In this document: piece after piece, positions 1 to 8,735 of the stretch | Layout: every line of letters starts with the position of its first letter | Numbering within the stretch: the stretch's first letter is position 1 | From: an uncultured Methanoregula sp. | Lineage (GTDB): Archaea; Halobacteriota; Methanomicrobia; Methanomicrobiales; Methanospirillaceae | Direction of reading: 5' to 3' | DNA: 64,000 bases | Assembly (NCBI RefSeq): GCF_963662735.1 | Contig: NZ_OY759744.1 | Coordinates: 1,592,153 to 1,656,152, forward strand | Notes under the pieces: generated by a model | What the model saw: the letters and a program-made list of their open reading frames with translations, nothing else | What the model was told of the DNA's origin: nothing | Database searches by the model: none | Made by a program: the position numbers and the translations under genes

Positions 1-144
1 TGAGACTCCCTCCTCGCCATTTTCTCTCGAAATTCGTTTCAGATAATGCATTGTATCTTCCTCTGCCCAAATCTCCATGAGCACATCATGGCGGAGCATG
101 AGCGGCAGTCTTACGACTGCAAACGTGTTCTGCCATGCCAACAC
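1..144 (-). CDS. Partial hypothetical protein cut by left window edge
   Basis: A reading frame of 48 codons runs without a stop from a GTG at 144 to the window edge, so only the N-terminus is visible. It contains a hydrophobic run followed by an acidic stretch (EIWAEEDT). AT-rich DNA lies immediately upstream (150-225), as expected for an archaeal promoter. I do not recognise the family. A short open frame at a contig edge can be chance, so confidence is low. Confidence 0.35.
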   Translation of the reverse strand, partial: MLAWQNTFAVVRLPLMLRHDVLMEIWAEEDTMHYLKRISRENGEEGVS

Positions 145-297
145 TCTTTTTTAATTAAAAATATTTAACTACGATCATTTGTTAACTGATTAAAATTAAT
201 TTAATATCGGGCGATCATTTTATTCGGTTCATCGGGTTACGACGATTAAAACTCGGAGAAAAAGCCGAATCCGCTCCCGCCACCCTCTATTTTCTCC

Positions 298-1086
298 TTA
301 TGTCCCTTTCCCGAACCAGGCTTCGCTCTTGTGGGCGGCAGCGATCATCCGGGAAGTATAGGGATTCTGCGGGTGCAGTAAGACCTCTGACGTTTTTCCC
401 TGCTCGACAATTTCTCCTTTGTGCAGGACAGCTACCGTATCGCTCATCTTCCCGATGACCTGGAGATCGTGGGAAATGAAGAGAAGTGTAAGGTTCCGTT
501 TCCGTTGAATATCTTTCAGCAGGTTGAGCACCTGTGCCTGCACCGAGAGATCCAGCGCGGCTGTCGGTTCGTCGGCCACGATGAATACTGGATTGAGTGC
601 CAGCACCCGGGCCAGCGCCACACGCTGTTTCTGCCCCCCGGAGATCTCGAACGGGAAACGCGAGGCGAGTTCCGGCTGGAGCCCGACCTGTTCGAGCAGT
701 TCCGGGATACGATCCTCCATTTCCCGTTGTCCGGCAAGATGCCAGATCCTGAAAGGCTCGGCCACGCAGTCATGGATTGTCATGCAGGGGTTAAGCGAGG
801 TATCCGGGTCCTGGAATATAATCTGCATTCGTTTCCGGTAATGCCTCAGGGCCGGTCGGGAGAGTGCGGTGAGATCAATGCCATCGAACCGGACTGTTCC
901 GCTGGAGGGTTCGATCAGCCTGAGCGCGATCCGGCCAAGCGTTGTCTTCCCGCTCCCGCTTTCACCCACGAGCCCGAGCGTCTCACCACGCCGCATGGAT
1001 AGTGACACGTTATTGACTGCCACGTTTTTCTGCTTCCGGAGAAACCCCCTCGTGTAATATTTCGTGACGTTCGCGAGCTCAAGCAT
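298..1086 (-). CDS. ABC importer ATPase, DppF/OppF/NikE type
   Basis: ATP-hydrolysing subunit of a family-5 (oligopeptide/nickel) ABC importer, working at the cytoplasmic face with the partner ATPase encoded just upstream. Visible motifs are Walker A GESGSGKT at residues 41-48, a Q-loop (IIFQDP), signature ISGGQKQR, Walker [13 protein letters not shown] and the H-loop histidine in LLFISHDL. The 262-residue length lacks much of the C-terminal oligopeptide-family extension. It is the last gene of the operon: its start at 1086 overlaps the stop of the preceding ATPase gene by 8 bases, so the two are probably translationally coupled. Substrate cannot be decided from the ATPase. Confidence 0.93.
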   Translation of the reverse strand: MLELANVTKYYTRGFLRKQKNVAVNNVSLSMRRGETLGLVGESGSGKTTLGRIALRLIEPSSGTVRFDGIDLTALSRPALRHYRKRMQIIFQDPDTSLNPCMTIHDCVAEPFRIWHLAGQREMEDRIPELLEQVGLQPELASRFPFEISGGQKQRVALARVLALNPVFIVADEPTAALDLSVQAQVLNLLKDIQRKRNLTLLFISHDLQVIGKMSDTVAVLHKGEIVEQGKTSEVLLHPQNPYTSRMIAAAHKSEAWFGKGT

Positions 1087-2017
1087 AATGTACGCATCTT
1101 ACCTGGTGTGATCTGCTGGTTTCTGTCAGTGTTGGATGGGTGCTGCGACACGCGTCAGTTGCTGCCTGGCATCGCGGGAAAAACCGGCATCCGGCAGGCA
1201 GCTGATCCGGTGGGGGACTCATGCCGGGAATCGGGTGGAGACCCGCTGAGGGGTGTGAGGCGATCAGGCCCTGCGTGTACGGGTGTTTGGGCATGGAAAG
1301 AACATCCTGCAAAAGCCCCGTCTCGACGATCTCCCCTGCATACATCACGGCAATCCGGGTACACAGGAACGAGGCCGCTCCCAGATCGTGAGTGATGAGA
1401 AGAAGTGTCCTGTCGTCCGCCAGCTGTTTTTTTATGAGTTCCAGGACCTGCAGTTTTACCTGGGCATCGAGTCCTGCGGTCGGTTCATCGGCTATGATTA
1501 AGCGTGGATTGCAGGAGAGAGCCATGGCGATCAGGATACGTTCCCTCATACCTCCGGAGAACTCGTGGGGATAGCGGTTTTTTGCCTGCTCCGGATCATC
1601 GAATCCCATCAGCCCGAGAAGACGGGAAGCCTCGTCCTGCGCTGCCTGCCGTGATAGGAGCTTGTGGGTGAGAAGAGGTTCTGCTACCTGCTCACCGATT
1701 TTTACAACCGGGTTGAGGGCGTTTGCGGAGTTTTGTGAGATCAAAGAAATTTCCCGTCCCCGGATCTGCTGCAGTTTTCTGGGAGAGAGTGATATGAGGT
1801 TTTGATTCCCGTACTGGATCGTCCCACGGACCTGGGCATTCTCCGGCAGGAGTCCCATCACCGCCATGCCAAGCACGGTTTTGCCGCATCCCGACTCTCC
1901 GATGAGAGCCTGCCGGTCCCCCTCTTCGAGCGAGAGGTCAATTGTATCTACGGCACGGATCCGGCCGGAACGGGCAGGGAATGCGACCTGAATACCGGTA
2001 AGGGAGATCAGCGCCAT
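1079..2017 (-). CDS. ABC importer ATPase, DppD/OppD/NikD type
   Basis: Second ATPase of the importer. The 312 residues show Walker A GESGCGKT near residue 40, signature FSGGMRER, Walker B LIIADEPTAGLD and the switch histidine in LLITHDLG. After the nucleotide-binding domain comes the C-terminal extension typical of this family, with Cys residues in the GCRFFPRC region near residues 275-285. In bacterial DppD such cysteines ligate an iron-sulfur cluster; that is family knowledge, not shown here. It lies between the permease genes and the DppF-like ATPase gene, all leftward. Confidence 0.93.
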   Translation of the reverse strand: MALISLTGIQVAFPARSGRIRAVDTIDLSLEEGDRQALIGESGCGKTVLGMAVMGLLPENAQVRGTIQYGNQNLISLSPRKLQQIRGREISLISQNSANALNPVVKIGEQVAEPLLTHKLLSRQAAQDEASRLLGLMGFDDPEQAKNRYPHEFSGGMRERILIAMALSCNPRLIIADEPTAGLDAQVKLQVLELIKKQLADDRTLLLITHDLGAASFLCTRIAVMYAGEIVETGLLQDVLSMPKHPYTQGLIASHPSAGLHPIPGMSPPPDQLPAGCRFFPRCQAATDACRSTHPTLTETSRSHQVRCVHYA

Positions 2018-2051
2018 GAGAGAAACCTCCTGGAATAGTTCATTGCTGGGT

Positions 2052-2873
2052 TCAAATCCGGTTCACCCCGACCCTCGGATTGAATTGGTCCTCAAAACTA
2101 TAGCCGATCATCGCAAGGGCTAGGGAAATGCCGACAACTGCAATTCCCGGAGGAAGAATCCACCACCAGAGCCCAAGGGCGAGTCCCCCGGAAGAATATG
2201 CGTTCTGGATCATCGTTCCCCAATCGACGGTTGTGGTATCCCAAAGTCCGATGAAACTCAGACCCACTCCCATCACCAGCAGGTGCTGGGACTGGGAGAC
2301 AAATTTCACCATCACCACCGGCATCACGTTGGGCAGAATATGCCGGGACATGATCTGGAAATCCGATGCGCCTATCGCCCGTGCCCCTTCAACGAAATTC
2401 ATCCGGGATACCGAGAGCACCTGGGACCGGATGACGCGGATACCGTAAACACTGCCAAGGACTCCCATCAGGATACTGATTTGCAAAATTCCGGGGGAGA
2501 AGAATGTAGTCAGTACAATAAGCAGGGGGAACATCGGGATCGGCATGAAAATATCGATCGATCTCGATACGATCTCATCGACAAGGCCCCCATAGTACCC
2601 TATAACAATTCCCACGCTGGTGCTGATGAGGACAGACAAGAAAGCAGAACAGAACCCAAACAAAAGGGTGATGCATGCCCCGTACACCAGTTGGCTGAAA
2701 ATGTCCTGACCGAGATCGTTTGTCCCGAAAAGATGTGCGTCCCCCGGTGGTTCCAGGGGTTTTCCGGTGATTGCCAGAGGGCCGGGGGGAGCAATCACTG
2801 GAGCGGCGAGTGCGATCCCGAAGTAGATGCCCAGGACAACGATACTTATCCAGAAGATGATCTTCCTATTCAT
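2052..2873 (-). CDS. ABC importer permease, DppC/NikC type
   Basis: Integral membrane permease of 273 residues. It has an N-terminal hydrophobic helix (residues 5-28) and further membrane segments. The cytoplasmic EAA loop EGARAIGASDFQIMSRHILP is the coupling helix that docks on the ATPases in binding-protein-dependent transporters. Its start at 2873 overlaps the stop region of the upstream DppB-type gene by 8 bases. A 34-base gap separates it from the ATPase gene downstream. The order SBP-B-C-D-F is canonical for family-5 importers. Confidence 0.93.
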   Translation of the reverse strand: MNRKIIFWISIVVLGIYFGIALAAPVIAPPGPLAITGKPLEPPGDAHLFGTNDLGQDIFSQLVYGACITLLFGFCSAFLSVLISTSVGIVIGYYGGLVDEIVSRSIDIFMPIPMFPLLIVLTTFFSPGILQISILMGVLGSVYGIRVIRSQVLSVSRMNFVEGARAIGASDFQIMSRHILPNVMPVVMVKFVSQSQHLLVMGVGLSFIGLWDTTTVDWGTMIQNAYSSGGLALGLWWWILPPGIAVVGISLALAMIGYSFEDQFNPRVGVNRI

Positions 2874-3849
2874 CTGTCCCCATCCTGATCCGCGGATCGA
2901 TCATGGAGGAGAGGATATCGGCAAGCAGCATCGCGCTTATGGTGAGAAGGGAATCCAAAAGGAAAATTCCCTCGAGGAGTGGCAGGTCCCTCATCCTGAG
3001 GGCTTCGGTTGTCATGTATCCGATCCCAGGCCAGGAAAAAACTGTTTCGATGAACACATTCCCCATAATGATCGCAGCGCATTGGAACGTGGTGATTGTG
3101 ATCATGGGAAGGAGCGCATTTTTCAGCGCATGACTCCAGAGGATATCGCGTTCATCGAGTCCTTTTGCCCGTGCGGTTGTAATATAATCCTCCCCGATGA
3201 CTGCGATCATCGAGTTTCGCATCACGTAGTAATTCCCGGTTGCGATAAAAAATGTCATAAGGGAGATCGGAAGGATTGCATGGTACAGCACATCGGGAAT
3301 ATCGAGACCGGTTGACAGGATACCAATGCCACTGTACCCTCCGAGCGGAAACCAATGAAGGGAAAAGGAGAAGACCATTACGGCCATGATTGCCCACCAG
3401 AACTCGGGGATAGCCCGGACCACGATCATGATGTTGAAGAGCGCAAGATCCTTTTTACTTCCCGATTTCCATCCTGACCAGGCTCCCATCAGCGTGCCGG
3501 CAAGGATCCCGAGAATTGTTGCCGGGAGCAGGAGGATGAGTGACCAGCAGAGTTTCTCCAGGATCATGGAGAATACCGGCAGGCCGTACGCATAGGAATA
3601 ACCCCACTGCCCGTGGAGGATATTGATGATATAGAGAACGTACTGGTCGGCGAGGGGAAGGTTGAGCCCGAACTGCTGGTAGAATTGTTCGACGGTTTCC
3701 TTTGGGATTTTGTTGGAGAGCCAGAGAAGGTAGTTGGTGATATAATCCCCGGGCATAAGATGCAGGAGAAAGAATGTGACCGTCACGCAGACAAGAAACG
3801 ATATCCCGCTGAAACAGAGTCGCCGGGCGAGGTACTGCCCGCTGATCAT
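2866..3849 (-). CDS. ABC importer permease, DppB/NikB type
   Basis: Inner-membrane permease of 327 residues, with an N-terminal helix at about residues 9-30, a periplasm-facing loop, and five further helices. The EAA-type coupling motif TTARAKGLDERDILWSHALK sits near residue 220. With the DppC-type subunit it forms the translocation channel. About 160 bases separate it from the solute-binding protein gene upstream, the largest gap in this operon and a possible processing or attenuation point. Confidence 0.93.
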   Translation of the reverse strand: MISGQYLARRLCFSGISFLVCVTVTFFLLHLMPGDYITNYLLWLSNKIPKETVEQFYQQFGLNLPLADQYVLYIINILHGQWGYSYAYGLPVFSMILEKLCWSLILLLPATILGILAGTLMGAWSGWKSGSKKDLALFNIMIVVRAIPEFWWAIMAVMVFSFSLHWFPLGGYSGIGILSTGLDIPDVLYHAILPISLMTFFIATGNYYVMRNSMIAVIGEDYITTARAKGLDERDILWSHALKNALLPMITITTFQCAAIIMGNVFIETVFSWPGIGYMTTEALRMRDLPLLEGIFLLDSLLTISAMLLADILSSMIDPRIRMGTDE

Positions 3850-4008
3850 AGCATCACCGGCATATCATATCCTTTGGTTTTGGGGCTGGTTCCCTGTGGG
3901 AAGATTCCGGGGGCCGTGACGCTGGTTCACCGGATCTTTCAGCTGACCGGAATTATTCAGATGAAAAAAAAATATGACGTACATGCTTTGCCCGGTTCCA
4001 GGAAAAAT

Positions 4009-5688
4009 TTACGATGCCTTTACCGGGGTCAGATTCGCAAGCACTTTTGGATCGAGGACACTGTGATATCCCGGGCCGATATTCCAGCCGATAAACCTGT
4101 CGTTCCTGTAAGCTACAATCGTGTCAGTTGTGCCAACCGGAACGGTGGGGATATCCCGGGCAAGGAGATCCTGCATTTCGTACGCGAGTTTTTTTATCTC
4201 TCCCTGGTCTGACGTGTTCTTCATCCGGCTGACAAGACTGTTGTATTCCGGATTATTGTAATTGTAATAATTTGCTTCCTGCATCGGCGTCACCGAGAAA
4301 TCGATGAGTGCATTAGCATCGTCGTGAAGCTGCACCGGGAATGAATCAATAAACACCGGGTTTTCATTGACCGCAGCACGGTACCGGGTCTTGTCATCAA
4401 AGGTAACCGTGCTCAGGGAGATACCCAGTTTAGCCCAGTCGTTTTTTAGCACGGTAATTATTTTTTGTGTACTTCCTCCTCCGAGATTGACCCCCGTGTT
4501 CTGCTTGCCACTGCCTCCCTCGCCCCCGGTCGGGATGGTGATCGCTACCGGTTTGCCGTCCGGTCCAAGAAGTACGCCTTCACTGTTTCTGGTGAATCCG
4601 GCACTGGCGAGGATCTCCTGTGCTTTTGTCAGGTTGTAATCATACATACCCGTGTCCGCCGGGTTCACGTAATCGCCGGCAAGATCCGGTATCAGGAATG
4701 TAGTGTCCGTGGGACTGCCGGTGCCTATGAGCGAGCTGATCGTATCCCGATCCACTGCGTGGCTCATGGCCTGGCGGAACGCCGGGATACTGGAGGGATA
4801 TTTTCCCATGTTGAAGGCTACTTCAAATGTACCCGTGTCGTTGATCGTGTAGAGGCTGATGCTTTTTTGTCCGGAGAGACTCTGTGCCACGGTCGGGCTT
4901 ATGCCCGACACCACGTCGACCTCTCCGTTTTTGAGGGCCAGAACCTGGCTGTCCGGATTGGCGATAAGCCGTAACACAACACCGGTCACGACGGGAACCT
5001 TCCCGTAATACTCATCATTTCTTTTCATCTGGACATACCCGGGTTCAGCTTTGGAAAAAATAAACGGGCCCGTTCCCACGAACTTCGTGTCCCTGTAGTG
5101 TTGCGGGTCGGTGATATTTTCCCAGAAATGGCGGGGAGAGATTGTTATGCCCGGTGTATGCGAGATCTGGTCGAGGAATCCGGAATACGATGTTTTCAGT
5201 GTGAAGACTGCCGTATGGTCGTCCGGGCAGTCAATGGACTGTACATCGTTAAGCACGAACCCCAGAGTGAGGTTGTTGTTTTTCATGTAGTCCCGGGTGA
5301 ATTTAACATCTGAACAGGTGAATGGGACTCCGTCATTCCAGGTTGCATTTTTTACCAGGTGGAATGTCCAGGTCTTTGCATCTCCGGAAACATCCCAGCT
5401 CTCGGCGAGTGCAGGATTGAATTTCCCGTTCCGGTCCTTTATCACCAGGCCTTCGTATACATTGGGTGCACCGCTGTCTTTCTGCATATTATTTGTATAG
5501 GTAATAGACGACGGGGAATCCACCGGGATTACGACATCTGTTGTGGTTGTTGATGCCGGATTCGGCTCGGTTGTCGATGCTGCATTACTTGTACATCCGG
5601 AGATTATACAGAAAATCACGATACCTGTCAGGCATTCTGCGGAAAAAAATGCGGCTCTTTTTTTCATGTGTTGAAAAATCCCTTTCAT
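4009..5688 (-). CDS. Family-5 extracellular solute-binding lipoprotein
   Basis: Substrate-binding protein (SBP_bac_5) of the importer, 559 residues, anchored outside the membrane. The N-terminus is a lipoprotein signal with lipobox IISGC (Cys32), followed by a Thr/Ser/Pro-rich linker. The body carries family landmarks: ESWDVSGDAKTWTFHL, FVGTGPF and AFRQAMSHAVDR. The start at 5688 is preferred because GAGGT lies 7 bases upstream; an internal ATG at 5667 also has a weaker site. It is the first gene of the operon, so the AT-rich region 5700-5800 should hold the promoter. Peptides, nickel chelates or other solutes are possible substrates. Confidence 0.93.
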   Translation of the reverse strand: MKGIFQHMKKRAAFFSAECLTGIVIFCIISGCTSNAASTTEPNPASTTTTDVVIPVDSPSSITYTNNMQKDSGAPNVYEGLVIKDRNGKFNPALAESWDVSGDAKTWTFHLVKNATWNDGVPFTCSDVKFTRDYMKNNNLTLGFVLNDVQSIDCPDDHTAVFTLKTSYSGFLDQISHTPGITISPRHFWENITDPQHYRDTKFVGTGPFIFSKAEPGYVQMKRNDEYYGKVPVVTGVVLRLIANPDSQVLALKNGEVDVVSGISPTVAQSLSGQKSISLYTINDTGTFEVAFNMGKYPSSIPAFRQAMSHAVDRDTISSLIGTGSPTDTTFLIPDLAGDYVNPADTGMYDYNLTKAQEILASAGFTRNSEGVLLGPDGKPVAITIPTGGEGGSGKQNTGVNLGGGSTQKIITVLKNDWAKLGISLSTVTFDDKTRYRAAVNENPVFIDSFPVQLHDDANALIDFSVTPMQEANYYNYNNPEYNSLVSRMKNTSDQGEIKKLAYEMQDLLARDIPTVPVGTTDTIVAYRNDRFIGWNIGPGYHSVLDPKVLANLTPVKAS

Positions 5689-5748
5689 GTGCTAACCTCG
5701 GATGATGGATAATACGTGCGCGTAGTGATCATTCGTATCACGATTTAT

Positions 5749-5799
5749 TTAACTATTTTTGTTTAATTTTATTGTAAAGTAAATGTAATTACTAAAACT
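5749..5799. promoter_or_regulatory. 51-bp AT-rich element shared with 6766-6816
   Basis: This stretch aligns over its full length, with a single one-base offset in the middle, to 6766-6816. Both copies begin with AACTATTT, contain GTAAA in the middle and end in AATTAC(T/C)AAAACT. It lies 61-111 bases upstream of the binding-protein start, where an archaeal promoter and operator belong. I infer a common regulator for the importer operon and the FmdE-like/6852 region. Confidence 0.5.
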
Positions 5800-5956
5800 A
5801 GTCTTTCTCAACCAGATTGATGGCATCCCTACACAACATGTTCCACGGTATCGCTCTTTGTGAGGAGATGGGATTCTGTTCCCGTTACCGCTGCTAAAAA
5901 AGTGAACTTGGTGAAAAAGAGGATCTCGCTAATTTTCAAAATCCCGTGCAGTTTTT

Positions 5957-6628
5957 TCAGGAAATTTTTTCGTAATATCCGGCAGCACCGCACGCGGCAC
6001 ACAAGCCATCGGGTCCTAGGGAATAATCCGGTACCATCTCGCCGCACTTCGGGCACGTGACCGAAGTCCATGCTCTCTTTCCCTCAACCTTTACCCTGAC
6101 CCGTTCCCCGGATAGGATCTTTCGCCCGGCAGAAAATATCTCGTCGAAGAGTGGATTGGTCATCGTCTTCTTGTCAAAATCCGGGCTGTTGGTGAACCAG
6201 GAATGAATGATGGGAAACCGGGAAAGTTTTCCGGAATCAACGTATACCCGGACACCCTCCGCTGAATTTCCGTCAGAGGCTTTGTTAACCGTGAAGGCAA
6301 ACCTGCCGAGATCAACGATACGCAGCCGGTTGTTCCCGTAGGTACAATGGGCGATCACCTGGAGAGCATCGGGAGCACATTTCTGTGTTTCGCAAACCGC
6401 ATACAGTTTTTGATCCGTGTCGGTATCAATTCCCAGCAATTCGAGTGCATAATCGACCATAAAAGCCCCGATGAGAAGACCCGGGGCTGGGAAGGTATGG
6501 AACGCGATACACCGGAACAGGTAATATTTGACGCGGGGATCCACTCCGCAGGCGTCCATGCGTTCATTCAGTTCGTCCAGAGAATATTCCTTATGCATCA
6601 TACCAGGGCTGTGCTTGTGGTTATCCAT
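5957..6628 (-). CDS. FmdE-like protein with C-terminal zinc ribbon
   Basis: Resembles the FmdE family (first named for a subunit associated with formylmethanofuran dehydrogenase): AVCETQKCAPDALQVIAHCT, then a Gly-Asn-rich turn and a C-terminal zinc ribbon CPKC (192-195) with CAAC (210-213). Family members usually carry a His-x-x-Cys-Pro-Gly metal site near the N-terminus; here the equivalent is FHTFPAPG, so that cysteine is replaced. The length (223 residues) is normal. It is the nearest neighbour upstream of the family-5 importer on the same strand and shares a promoter element with it, which hints at metal or cofactor traffic. The precise role of the family is not settled. Confidence 0.75.
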   Translation of the reverse strand: MDNHKHSPGMMHKEYSLDELNERMDACGVDPRVKYYLFRCIAFHTFPAPGLLIGAFMVDYALELLGIDTDTDQKLYAVCETQKCAPDALQVIAHCTYGNNRLRIVDLGRFAFTVNKASDGNSAEGVRVYVDSGKLSRFPIIHSWFTNSPDFDKKTMTNPLFDEIFSAGRKILSGERVRVKVEGKRAWTSVTCPKCGEMVPDYSLGPDGLCAACGAAGYYEKIS

Positions 6629-6765
6629 ATTATTCCTCCTGATGCTGATAATCCGTGATGAGGATCCGCCAACAGAATTTTTTAGTGAACAGGCTTTTCC
6701 CGGGATATGGGTTTCCAGCAGGAATATCCCATATCGTCACGGGATTTTGAACTCCCTCAATGTTA

Positions 6766-6816
6766 TAAACTATTTACATTTAACTTTTTGTAAAAATAAA
6801 CCAAATTACCAAAACT
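6766..6816. promoter_or_regulatory. Second copy of the 51-bp AT-rich element
   Basis: Matches 5749-5799 (about 70 percent identical by eye). It sits between the divergent genes starting at 6628 (leftward) and 6852 (rightward). A TATA-like CTTATATG follows at 6814-6821, about 30 bases before the 6852 start, so the element overlaps or abuts the promoter of the rightward gene. Confidence 0.5.
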
Positions 6817-6851
6817 TATATGATCGAAAAAACAACAGCATGGTGATAGGT

Positions 6852-7265
6852 ATGGGCTCATCAAAAGACGTGATGGAACTATTCGCAGAGAGAGACCTTC
6901 GCCAGCAATTTCCCGTATACGACGGATGGAACGTCGCACCGGTGAATACATCACCCAGTGCCGGCCGGTTTTACCAGGTCTCCCGGAAAAAGTGGTATGA
7001 TGAGGAAGTCGCCTTTGTCGCGGTCTCTTTCGCTCAGTCACCCGATGAAGAATTGATCTGTGCACTCGATGCCCTTCCCAATGGTCAGGGCTCCAAAACG
7101 AAAAAATACCTGCTCACCCCACAGGCCGCTGATACTTCGGACATCCCGCCCCACGTACGGATCCTTCTGATGAACGCATTTGCATTCGCCGAAGGAAATC
7201 TTGTCTGGCTGACAAAGAAGAAGAATGCCCGAAGGGTTTTACCGGAACAGGCAGCAGCGTCCTGA
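6852..7265 (+). CDS. Conserved hypothetical protein, 137 aa
   Basis: Soluble protein without signal peptide or membrane helix; I do not recognise the family. Features: an aromatic-rich centre (RFYQVSRKKWYDEE), a hydrophobic strand AFVAVSFAQ and a basic C-terminus. The ATG at 6852 is preferred over 6840 because GGTGATAGGT lies just before it, the same layout as at the PhoU-like gene. Its end lies 16 bases before the start of the YdjM-like gene, so the three genes to 8663 may form one transcript. It shares the 6766-6816 element with the divergent FmdE-like gene. Confidence 0.65.
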   Translation: MGSSKDVMELFAERDLRQQFPVYDGWNVAPVNTSPSAGRFYQVSRKKWYDEEVAFVAVSFAQSPDEELICALDALPNGQGSKTKKYLLTPQAADTSDIPPHVRILLMNAFAFAEGNLVWLTKKKNARRVLPEQAAAS

Positions 7266-7281
7266 CCCCCACGTATCCCCG

Positions 7282-8016
7282 ATGATAACACGCCAGCATC
7301 TCGGACTCGCCCTGATCTGCGGGCTCATTCCCGCCAGTGCTACCGTGGGTTTCAATCCATTTCTTGTATTCGTGATACTGGCAGGTACCGGTATCGGGAT
7401 TATCCTTCCGGATATCCATATGAAACGCCCGAAAACAACCCGGCTCCTGACCGTAGCCTGGTGTATCGTGCAGGCCGGAAGGCGGACCTGTATCCCCGTG
7501 ATGTGCCGGCTCTACCGGATAGCCCCCGGAATAAAAATCCGGACGGACGACAAGCGACTCACGCACTCGGTTCCCGGTATTTTCCTGTATTTCACTCTGC
7601 TTGCAGGAATTGCTGGTGCCTTCGTTCTCTTGTCCGGGAATCGTATTTCCCTGACCCTCGTGGCGGCATTCCTCTTCGGGCTGTTTATGGGCATGCTCTT
7701 CCATCTTGCCGGAGATCTCTGCACGAGGAAAGGGATCGCGGTCTTCTTTCCGTTTTCCGGCACTGAAATTCATGGCTCCATCCGCCCGTGCGATACCAGT
7801 GATCCCCGGATTCCCCGGTTCCATCTCCAGCAGGCATCGGTCCTCATCGTTTTCCTGGTATTCCAGATTCTGGCTCCCCTGCCGGCAGCTGCCATGATCC
7901 CCTTAGGCCTTCTTGGAACCTGTGCCTGCCTCGGATCAATGGTGTGCCAGTCCGATATCCGCATCGAACCTGCCGGGGGAATGGGCTCCCCGGCCCGGGA
8001 AGGGACTATCGTATGA
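7282..8016 (+). CDS. YdjM-like (LexA-binding/metal-dependent hydrolase family) membrane protein
   Basis: Polytopic membrane protein of 244 residues with the motifs of the YdjM family: RLTHSVPG, then LFHLAGDLCTRKG followed by an aromatic-Pro-Phe, corresponding to the family pattern of His-Ser and His-x-x-x-Asp...Thr-x-x-Gly. These conserved His/Asp are the presumed metal ligands, although the real activity of the family is poorly known. At least five hydrophobic segments are visible. The ATG at 7282 is chosen because residues before it overlap the previous gene. Its stop overlaps the next start as ATGA, implying translational coupling to the methyltransferase. Confidence 0.75.
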   Translation: MITRQHLGLALICGLIPASATVGFNPFLVFVILAGTGIGIILPDIHMKRPKTTRLLTVAWCIVQAGRRTCIPVMCRLYRIAPGIKIRTDDKRLTHSVPGIFLYFTLLAGIAGAFVLLSGNRISLTLVAAFLFGLFMGMLFHLAGDLCTRKGIAVFFPFSGTEIHGSIRPCDTSDPRIPRFHLQQASVLIVFLVFQILAPLPAAAMIPLGLLGTCACLGSMVCQSDIRIEPAGGMGSPAREGTIV

Positions 8017-8663
8017 GTTTCCTCCATGAGAACACCCGGGTCTACGGCCCGGAAAAAGCCGAATATTATAATGACCTGGCCCAGAACGTTTTTTTCCCGG
8101 TCTACCCGGTCATCGCTCACCAGATCCTGAAGCGGGCGGATATCGATACCGGCTGGTGCCTTGATGTCGGCAGCGGGCCGGGACATCTTGCCATCTCGCT
8201 TGCGACCCTTTCGGATCTCATGGTCTTTGCCATGGATAATTCCCGGACCATGTGCAGGATTACGGAGGCAAATGTCCGGAAATACCGGCTGGAATCCCGG
8301 GTAAAACCGATCTTTGGCAATGCCACACGGATCCCGTTCGATGATGCATCGATGCACCTCATCGTCAGCAGGGAATCGTTTTTCTCCTGGGAGAACCAGT
8401 CCAGGGGATTTTCTGAAATTATGCGGGTGCTCCGGCCCGGCGGGATGGCCTGTATCGGCAACGGGTTTGGCAATGCACATCTCCGGGATGCCATCGAACT
8501 GCAGATGCGCGAATTGGATCCCGGCTGGGAAGAGAAAATGCGAATCAGGTATGCACGCTGCAATCCTCATATTGTCCGGTCATCGCTTGCAGCTGCCGGG
8601 ATATACGAGTACGATCTCATCAACGATGATTCGGGATACTGGGTCTGCTTTGGCAAGCGGTGA
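8013..8663 (+). CDS. Class I SAM-dependent methyltransferase
   Basis: Cytosolic Rossmann-fold methyltransferase of 216 residues. Motif I is LDVGSGPG near residue 50, followed by the acidic post-strand-2 residue in VFAMDNS, motif II region GNATRIPFDDAS, and motif III MRVLRPGG. The pattern is that of the Methyltransf_11/25 group; substrate is not predictable. It is coupled by ATGA overlap to the YdjM-like membrane gene, which suggests a shared task such as lipid or quinone-like modification, but this is only inference. Confidence 0.88.
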   Translation: MSFLHENTRVYGPEKAEYYNDLAQNVFFPVYPVIAHQILKRADIDTGWCLDVGSGPGHLAISLATLSDLMVFAMDNSRTMCRITEANVRKYRLESRVKPIFGNATRIPFDDASMHLIVSRESFFSWENQSRGFSEIMRVLRPGGMACIGNGFGNAHLRDAIELQMRELDPGWEEKMRIRYARCNPHIVRSSLAAAGIYEYDLINDDSGYWVCFGKR

Positions 8664-8735
8664 AGGGAAATTTCCGGGTTTTCCGGCAAAACCAGATCCA
8701 TCTCACTAAAATAATTGAACGCGAACTCTTTTGGT

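Noticed and set aside
421..1002. 193-codon plus-strand frame opposite the DppF-type ATPase gene
   Set aside because: Exact antisense of a well-supported ABC ATPase; typical shadow frame in GC-rich DNA.
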